Shown here: positions 42,133 through 47,052 of the stretch, piece after piece
Position numbering within the stretch: the stretch's first letter is position 1
Layout: every line of letters begins with the position of its first letter
Assembly (NCBI GenBank): GCA_910585765.1
Contig: CAJUES010000028.1
Coordinates: 1-47,052, forward strand
From: an uncultured Lachnospiraceae bacterium
GTDB taxonomy: Bacteria; Bacillota; Clostridia; Lachnospirales; Lachnospiraceae
Direction: 5' to 3'
Length of the DNA: 47,052 bases
Program-made: the position numbers and the translations under genes
The notes under the pieces: generated by a model
What the model saw: only the letters and a program-made list of their open reading frames with translations
Told to the model about the DNA's origin: nothing
Database searches by the model: none

Positions 42133-42184
42133 AAAAGTTTCCCCTTTCACTTATTATTAGTAGCATGATCTTATCAATGACCTC

Positions 42185-42446
42185 TTATATCCAGATAAAT
42201 CGAGTAGAGGAATGACCTTCTCCACTACTCGCGCGCCGGGCACCCGTCAGCTTTTGCTGACATTCTTCCTCTGGGTGCCCGTGTGCATAAAAAACAGAGT
42301 CGCTGTCACCCCATGAATATACGATATAATAATCGTTCAGTTTATCCGCCTTGTACACGGACTCAATATATTCAGTATTCTCCGGGAGCGGCAGATCTGC
42401 AGGCTGCGCCAAATACTTTCAGGATCGAAATACCTATTTTCTTCAT
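42185..42446 (-). pseudogene. Remnant of a small membrane-anchored protein gene
   Basis: A strong GGAGG (42454-42458) precedes an ATG at 42446 that reads MKKIGISILKVFGAA and then stops at TGA in frame. In another frame the text continues as LPLPENTEYIESVYKADKLN followed by DYYIVYSWGDSDSVF. Both parts resemble pieces of one family of short anchored proteins found in Clostridia, with the membrane segment and the middle missing. The last third reads through nested hairpins (42201-42280) and is not protein-like. It is best seen as a decayed gene; an intact short peptide is possible. Confidence 0.5.
42201..42280 (-). promoter_or_regulatory. Two consecutive hairpins upstream of the ABC exporter
   Basis: CGAGTAG (42201-42207) pairs with CTACTCG (42225-42231). 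Next, GGGCACCC (42238-42245) pairs with GGGTGCCC (42273-42280) and encloses a second stem, GTCAGC-TTTT-GCTGAC (42246-42261). On the minus strand they come 70-150 nt before the exporter start. They could form an attenuator or the terminator of the decayed upstream gene. Confidence 0.5.
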
Positions 42447-42546
42447 GGTCACACCTCCAGAACGTGTCTGCGCACATTTCGTCTTGCAGTTCCCAAGCTG
42501 TCATGGTAATATTTATCATATCATAAAGAAGGGGGCTGGACAACCC

Positions 42547-43881
42547 ATGAATCTTGATTTCAATTCGACACAATCCACGCGTTATCTACAGGTTTATGAC
42601 TATTACAGGGACCTGATCGCCGCCGGGCGTCTGATGCCTGGGACAAAGATACCCTCGATCCGGCGCTGCGCCGTCCAGCTGGGTCTGAGCCGCACGACGA
42701 TCGAGACTGCCTACCTGTGCCTTGCCGCGGACGGCTATATTATCTCCCGCCCGCAGAGCGGGTACTATGTCACGGACAGGGCAGTGACCGCCCCCAGAAC
42801 CGCGGACCGCAAATCCGCCGCAGCTCCCGAGAAAAAGATCCTGTACAATTTCACCTCCAACAACGTGGACGCGGACAGTTTTGACTTCAACCTGTGGCGG
42901 CGCTACATCAAGAGCACGCTGCGCCAGGATGCGCGCATGCTGACCTACGGAGAGCCGCAGGGCGAGTACGAGCTACGCGAAGTGATCTGCCGCTACGTGA
43001 TGAGCAAGCGAAACGCCGTCTGCCGCCCGGAAAACATCGTGGTCGGCGCGGGCTCGCAGGTGCTCCTGAACATCCTGTGCCCTCTGATCAGGGATCGCGG
43101 GAACGTGTGCTTTCGCGATACGCGCTTCGCACAGGGTATGGTCATCTTTGAGGATTATGGGTTTGATGTGGAGAAAGAGCGCGAAAACGCAAGCGTGCTC
43201 TACATGACACCGTCCCACATGACTTCGCTTGGCGATGTCATGAGTGTGGAGAAACGGCTTGCACTCCTAAAAGAATGTGCGGCGCATGACCGGCTGATCA
43301 TAGAGGATGATTACGACAATGAATTCCGGTATTTCAGCAAACCGATCCCCTGCCTGCAGGGACTTGCGGGCGGCGAGAATGTGGTCTACCTGAGCACTTT
43401 CTCAAAGCTTCTCCTGCCGTCCATACGCCTGAGTTTCATGATCCTGCCCGACTCGCTCCTGCCCCTGTATGAACAGAAAAAGGCGCTCTACAACCAGACT
43501 GCATCCAAATCCGAACAGCTCGCCCTGTGCCAGTTTTTGCGCGACGGCCACCTCGACAGCCAGATCCGCAAGCTCAAACGCCTGTATGCCGGCAAGGCAA
43601 AAACACTGTCCACCCTGCTGGAGGTTGCTTTTGGCACGCGCGCACAGGTCTATATGGGCGAGTCTGTCTTTCTGGTACATCTGAAAATAAACTGCTCGCT
43701 GAGCAGCGACGAGCTGTGCGACAGGGCTGCAGCAGACGGGATCCTGGTGTTCCCTATCCACAAGACCGGAAAAAAAAGCGAAGGTTATGCACATATCGCC
43801 CTCTCCTGCTGCGAGGTTCCTGCGGAAAAGTTTCCGGATGCGGTAGACCGGCTTCGCAGAGTACTGTCAGACAGCCTGTAA
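42547..43881 (+). CDS. MocR-family (GntR-aminotransferase) regulator
   Basis: 444 residues. The N-terminal winged helix (about 10-75) has GTKIPSIRRCAVQLGLSRTT and YIISRPQSGYYV, typical of GntR. The rest is an aminotransferase fold type I domain: YGEPQGEYELREVICRYV, IIEDDYDNEF, and YLSTFSKLLLPSIRL, where the Lys after STFS would bind PLP. MocR proteins use PLP with an amino compound to control transcription. The ATG at 42547 follows AAGAAGGGGG by about 13 nt, a rather long gap; the frame to 42283 is not protein-like. It is divergent from the ABC exporter pair and ends 160 bp before tRNA-Pro. Ligand unknown. Confidence 0.9.
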   Translation: MNLDFNSTQSTRYLQVYDYYRDLIAAGRLMPGTKIPSIRRCAVQLGLSRTTIETAYLCLAADGYIISRPQSGYYVTDRAVTAPRTADRKSAAAPEKKILYNFTSNNVDADSFDFNLWRRYIKSTLRQDARMLTYGEPQGEYELREVICRYVMSKRNAVCRPENIVVGAGSQVLLNILCPLIRDRGNVCFRDTRFAQGMVIFEDYGFDVEKERENASVLYMTPSHMTSLGDVMSVEKRLALLKECAAHDRLIIEDDYDNEFRYFSKPIPCLQGLAGGENVVYLSTFSKLLLPSIRLSFMILPDSLLPLYEQKKALYNQTASKSEQLALCQFLRDGHLDSQIRKLKRLYAGKAKTLSTLLEVAFGTRAQVYMGESVFLVHLKINCSLSSDELCDRAAADGILVFPIHKTGKKSEGYAHIALSCCEVPAEKFPDAVDRLRRVLSDSL

Positions 43882-44039
43882 CCTGGCTTTTGCCCCCGCT
43901 GTCTGGCAGGCCAAAATTTTTTGGAGCAGGAAGCCGAGGGCTGAACTGTAACAATTTTTTTAACAAAATTTCAAAAACCACTTGATTTTTTTCATTAATC
44001 AAGTATAATAGATACGTAGCTGTTTGAAATATATCATTT

Positions 44040-44113
44040 CGTTGCGTGGCTCAGTTTGGTAGAGCGCTGCGTTCGGGACGCAGAGGCCGCAGGTTCGAAT
44101 CCTGTCGCAACGA
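44040..44113 (+). tRNA. tRNA-Pro (anticodon CGG)
   Basis: Acceptor CGTTGCG pairs with CGCAACG, discriminator A at 44113. D arm GCTC-AGTTTGGTA-GAGC, anticodon stem CTGCG/CGCAG with loop TTCGGGA giving anticodon CGG, and T arm GCAGG-TTCGAAT-CCTGT. CCA is not encoded. The 3' end faces the integrase remnant, so the tRNA is the likely attachment site of the element. Confidence 0.95.
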
Positions 44114-44201
44114 CTCTTGGCAGGGGCGCCGGAATCCTTGGAATTGCAAGGGTTTCGGTATTTTTTATTGTATGGCGAAAACGGTATATAACCTGCCAAA
44201 A

Positions 44202-45281
44202 GCCCTTGTTGATCAGCAGTGAACAGCAGGTATGCCGCAGCTTATGCAGGGTGATCTCCGGTCTCCCGAAATCTGCCATTGCCTTTGCGAAGAGCCGCGA
44301 TATGTAATTGGGATCATACGAATGCCCGTCTTCCCATACAAACACATATCCGTCACGATTGGCATATTCTTTTCCGAAAAAGTCCCTGTCCTGTGCCTGC
44401 TGCTGCCTGATCTTTAACAGGCAGCTCCGCGCCGTGTCGAACAGGTTCAGTTCCCTATGGCCGGCCTGGGTTTTCGTGGCATCTTCCGCCATGATGGACT
44501 TTACACGCACCACTGTATGACTGATTGAGATTGTTCCCTTGTCCCAGTTGATAGCAGACCATTTCAGCCCCAGTATCTCGGAACGCCTAAGTCCGTAATA
44601 TGCCCCCATGAAAGTAATCCCCACAAGACGCGGATAATGCCTGTCCATAAAATGAAGTACCTCCGATATCTCTTCCTCTGTCAGAAATATAAGCTCTTCG
44701 TTATATTCGCGGTTCTTCTTCCCATGTACCGTGACATTATCAAGAGGGTTTGTTTTCATAAGGCCGTCAACAACCGCCTCGCTGTATACAGCGTGCAGAA
44801 TGCTGTGGTAGCTTCTGACAGACCGGACTGCCAGAGGTTCTCTTTTATGCGTTTTCTGGTTAACCTTTCCATATTGCAGCGCATACCGGAAGAAATTGTT
44901 GAAATCCCTCGGCGTCAGCGCGATCAGTTCCGGATTATCCTTTTTGAAATAATCTTTTATGGAGTGAATGCGGCAGGCGTATCCTTCATATGTCGACTGT
45001 CGCAGCTCCGATTTCTTGCCCGCCAGCCAATAATCCAGAAAGTCACACAGGCTGATATGTCTGCTGACTTCCGTGTCAGTCTGCGGCGCTTCCAGATACT
45101 GGTACTTTTCGACATACTCCTGAATCATTTTCTCGGCCCTGCGCTTGTTGCCCTTGGCTTCCAGTCCTGTAGAAACTGCTTTCTGTTTCCATTTGTGCGT
45201 GATCGGATCGGTATAATCCAAGTAAATATAGAGGTATTCTATCCCCTTTTTGGTCGTTTTTGTTTGCACTGTCCCCTTCAT
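44202..45281 (-). pseudogene. int: Truncated tyrosine recombinase (integrase), Tn916-like
   Basis: About 360 codons remain. The N-terminal part has an arm-binding-like region (KKGIEYLYIYLDYTDPITHK) and a SAM-like core-binding domain; the catalytic domain has the first Arg in GAYYGLRRSEILGLKW, the conserved Lys region and HKLRHTCCSLLINKG (H-x-x-R). Just after this the family sequence stops: no GHSD-type His and no catalytic Tyr are found. The open frame instead runs antisense through the tRNA-Pro and ends at 44034. The true gene therefore lost its last 40 or so residues by a deletion reaching toward the tRNA, and the enzyme should be inactive. Start at the ATG 45281 has GGAGG 6 nt upstream. 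Confidence 0.88.
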
Positions 45282-45411
45282 CAGAGTCCTCCATAAAGGG
45301 CGTGCTGCATACATACAAATCGTAACACATTCCGGCATAAAATGGAATGCTTTTCCAGATTATGCCGGAGATATGCATTGCAGCAGCCAGTCAATATCCA
45401 TACGGCAGCTT

Positions 45412-45585
45412 TTATGTAGCGTTAATGTAGTTGATCAGCTCTGCCTTTTGAATCCTGTAGTGCTGCGCTATCTTTTTTGCTTTTAGCTGCTTTGTGCGAA
45501 TCAGCTTGTAAATGGTGTACTTGGATACCTTTAAGAGGCTGCAGATATCCTCTGTTGTTAAAATATCCGGGTATTCAGACAGCAT
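45412..45585 (-). CDS. xis: Excisionase-like helix-turn-helix protein
   Basis: 57 residues, starting MLSEYPDILTTEDICSLLK, then VSKYTIYKLIRTKQLKAKKI and a short end. This is the small winged MerR/excisionase fold (HTH_17) found beside Tn916-type integrases, where it bends DNA for excision. The ATG at 45585 is preceded by AAAGGAGG. It lies 130 bp upstream of the integrase remnant on the same strand, the usual order. It appears intact, but its partner is broken. Confidence 0.88.
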   Translation of the reverse strand: MLSEYPDILTTEDICSLLKVSKYTIYKLIRTKQLKAKKIAQHYRIQKAELINYINAT

Positions 45586-45680
45586 ATGGTTCCCTCCTTT
45601 CCCATCATGTTAAAATGATATTCATTACAATTATTTGCTCTTTGGGTAACAGTCCTTCGTTTCTACACTAAGATATTACA

Positions 45681-45821
45681 TTAGACAAAAAACTCTGTAT
45701 CCTGATGCTGTTTTTTATCCACATAGTCTTTTAGCAGCTCTAACTGAATAACATAATGCCGTTTTCCTCCAAGCTTCTTTGTTAGTGCATCTGTCCCCCT
45801 GATCAATGCGCCTGCCTGATA
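45681..45821 (-). pseudogene. 3' remnant of an unrecognised element gene
   Basis: An open stretch of about 46 codons with no good start: ALIRGTDALTKKLGGKRHYV then IQLELLKDYVDKKQHQD and a stop at 45681. It overlaps, in another frame, the last codons of the truncated relaxase. Its sequence looks protein-like rather than random, so it is probably the tail of a downstream gene joined to the relaxase by a deletion. Its family is not recognised. Confidence 0.4.
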
Positions 45822-46081
45822 TCATCTACATTGGGTGGAAATACAATCACAATATGCCGTATTCTTTTCCTGCTGTCTTTTCCCACCCATTTCTGAATTT
45901 TAATGAATTGCCTGCACACTTGTTTGATATTTTGTCGTGCTGCCCCAAACGCTTTCCAATAACGAATCTCTTGTTTTCCTTGCATATCTTTATCTCTTAC
46001 AATGTAGCCCAGCACATTTTGAATAGCCTTTTCAGAATTATATCGCCTATTGATCTGCTTGATAATTAATCGATCTCCCAT
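45803..46081 (-). pseudogene. Truncated relaxase (mobilization protein), N-terminal part
   Basis: 92 residues remain. They begin with KQINRRYNSEKAIQNVLGYI, as in relaxases of small mobilizable elements, and reach IRHIVIVFPPNVDDI, the strand that leads to the metal-binding histidines. The protein stops four codons later, so the HxHxH-type catalytic site is missing. Full relaxases of this kind have several hundred residues. It overlaps the MobC-like gene by 16 bp, the expected order mobC-relaxase. It is unlikely to nick DNA. Confidence 0.75.
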
Positions 46082-46338
46082 AATTTATCCATCATCCTTT
46101 CCAGTTTTCCATCATTTCCGTACGTTTTCTGAATATAATTGACCATTTCCTGACTCTTTACCAGCATATTGCTCATCATCACATTTCCCGAGATTTGTTT
46201 CCTATCCTGAGATAGCGATATCATTCTTGAATAATTTGATATACTCATATTCAGTATCTCAGCTCTTTTTGATATTTTATTCTTTTCACTTGAAGTAATT
46301 CTAATATTCAGTTTTTCATTTCTAAGGATTTCTTTCAT
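46066..46338 (-). CDS. MobC-like relaxosome accessory protein
   Basis: 90 residues. The front half (NEKLNIRITSSEKNKISKRA, then EILNMSISNYSRMISLSQD) is the ribbon-helix-helix pattern of bacterial mobilization proteins (MobC), which bind oriT and help the relaxase. The back half is a charged helix. The ATG at 46338 is chosen because AGGAG lies 9 nt upstream; the ATG at 46347 directly abuts that site. It overlaps the relaxase start by 16 bp. The AT-rich gap 46339-46577, with the small repeat CGCTAATTGCG near 46382, is a plausible oriT but no nick site can be named. Confidence 0.8.
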   Translation of the reverse strand: MKEILRNEKLNIRITSSEKNKISKRAEILNMSISNYSRMISLSQDRKQISGNVMMSNMLVKSQEMVNYIQKTYGNDGKLERMMDKLWEID

Positions 46339-46577
46339 TTGTAGCATCTCCTTTTTAATTCTTATATCTCTTTACACTGTTTCGCTAATTGCGTATAAAA
46401 TATATTCATCAGTCTACTCCCTTCCCTGATTTCATCAATTAAAAATGCCATTAAAATTTGTCCTACATTTTTATTTTATTGTTACGCCATAATATTTTTT
46501 GATACTAACAATGAGTTAAGAAAATTAAATATTACTATTTAACAACAGATACCAAATCGAAAGGAGTATATCAAAAT

Positions 46578-46748
46578 ATGAACAGGAATTTACTTACAAT
46601 TGATGATCTCTGCCATGAACTTGGCACAGGAAGAAGTACTGCTTACAGACTTCTAAAAAAGAAAAAAATAAAGAGCTGCAAGATCGGTTCGCGACTCATT
46701 GTAAAACGTGATGAACTTGAACGGTATATAGAAAAACAGACCTCATAA
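46578..46748 (+). CDS. Small helix-turn-helix (excisionase-family) DNA-binding protein
   Basis: 56 residues: LLTIDDLCHELGTGRSTAYR, then LLKKKKIKSCKIGSRLIVKR and ELERYIEKQ. This is again the HTH_17/MerR-like fold used by excisionases and small repressors. It has AAGGAG 11 nt before the ATG. It is divergent from the mobC-relaxase genes and could control them or be a second directionality factor. A hairpin follows its stop. The GC content is low, in keeping with the element. Confidence 0.88.
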   Translation: MNRNLLTIDDLCHELGTGRSTAYRLLKKKKIKSCKIGSRLIVKRDELERYIEKQTS

Positions 46749-46760
46749 TCTCTTTATCAC

Positions 46761-46804
46761 GGGAGAAAGAGTACCCTTGTTGAGATTGGATACTCTTTCT
46801 TCCC
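46761..46804. terminator. Hairpin between the HTH gene and the Rpn-like gene
   Basis: GGGAGAAAGAGTA (46761-46773) pairs with TACTCTTTCTTCCC (46791-46804) apart from one bulge, around a 17-nt loop. It lies between convergent stops, so it may end both transcripts. There is no long T-run. Confidence 0.6.
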
Positions 46805-46819
46805 CGGCAACTGGACATA

Positions 46820-47052
46820 TTAGAAGTTGTCTGCTGAAAGCTCTTTTCGCAATCTTTCTACATCGTTCTGTGAATAATTAGGCATCAGGGATACAATTTC
46901 CTCTGTTGGATAGTCCTTTTTTATCATTCTTATAACAACGCGGCGATTTTCTTCTTCAAATGTATTTTTTGCCTGCGTCAATGCCTGCCGTTTTTCTTCC
47001 TCATAAGACTGCGCTGCCTGTGTCAATGCTTTCCGTTTTTCCTCCTCATAAG
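46820..47052 (-). CDS. C-terminus of an Rpn-like nuclease/transposase-family protein (partial)
   Basis: The gene enters from the right edge and about 77 codons are visible. They start with a 15-residue repeat: YEEEKRKALTQAAQS, YEEEKRQALTQAKNT, FEEENRR, a charged helical stretch. The end (VVIRMIKKDYPTEEIVSLMP, then NYSQNDVERLRKEL) resembles the tails of Rpn (PD-(D/E)XK) recombination-promoting nuclease-like proteins, where short helices such as ALKLLKEGFSIEEIAKITGLS follow the nuclease domain. The nuclease part is not in the window, so the family is inferred from the tail alone. Confidence 0.55.
   Translation of the reverse strand, partial: YEEEKRKALTQAAQSYEEEKRQALTQAKNTFEEENRRVVIRMIKKDYPTEEIVSLMPNYSQNDVERLRKELSADNF

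Noticed and set aside
44034..44201. Integrase frame continuing through the tRNA-Pro
   Set aside because: The last 56 codons are antisense to the tRNA and its flank (including the familiar VVATGFEPAASA word produced by tRNA genes). They are not part of the integrase family.

Overview
The window looks like chromosomal DNA of a Gram-positive, low-to-mid GC gut Clostridia, most likely Lachnospiraceae. This rests on strong AGGAGG-type ribosome binding sites, consensus TTGACA-N17-TATAAT promoters, tRNA genes without encoded CCA, YesN/AraC plus LplB/LplC-type sugar import genes, GHKL and hybrid kinases, an RRNPP (Rgg-like) regulator, a SpoIID-like/LysM protein and an integrated mobilizable element. 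No species call is possible from sequence alone.

Left edge (1-2.9 kb): a probable rRNA-operon leader with tandem promoters leaving the window on the minus strand, a tRNA-Ser(GCT), a MITE-like repeat, a polytopic membrane protein gene with a repeat-flanked promoter, and a small XRE regulator. 2.9-8.7 kb: two-subunit class I fumarase (with a tandem duplication over the start of the beta gene), a YbaK deacylase, a MarR-MATE efflux pair with a clear operator, and a GHKL sensor kinase. 8.7-23.1 kb: one minus-strand block for uptake and breakdown of an acidic polysaccharide. Solute-binding lipoprotein, two permeases, a heparinase II/III-like lyase and a GH88 unsaturated glucuronyl hydrolase form a tight operon; a membrane AraC/YesN regulator and two hybrid histidine kinases lie upstream. 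23.4-27.1 kb: an MFS transporter, a SpoIID-like/peptidoglycan-binding/LysM protein, a chemoreceptor remnant and a second MITE-like copy.

27.1-32.6 kb is the most unusual part. A 633-aa regulator made of two complete Rgg-like units fused head to tail faces, tail to tail, a minus-strand operon of radical SAM/SPASM peptide maturase, ABC exporter and an 81-aa exported peptide. This looks like a peptide-signal-controlled radical SAM RiPP locus. The maturase leader holds a perfect 12-bp hairpin and, just before it, a short reading frame ending VCNNNGRC that could be the precursor, although its start codon is not convincing.

32.8-43.9 kb: a leucine-rich-repeat-like lipoprotein with a NADase-type glycan-binding end, an ABC-F ATPase, a HEPN-MNT toxin-antitoxin pair, a GNAT acetyltransferase, a MraY-type transferase outside a dcw cluster, a heterodimeric ABC exporter, a decayed small gene with nested hairpins, and a MocR regulator. 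44.0 kb to the end: tRNA-Pro(CGG) followed by an eroded integrative mobilizable element: integrase lacking its catalytic tyrosine, an excisionase-like gene, a truncated relaxase, MobC, a second helix-turn-helix gene and the repeat-rich C-terminus of an Rpn-like protein cut by the window edge.
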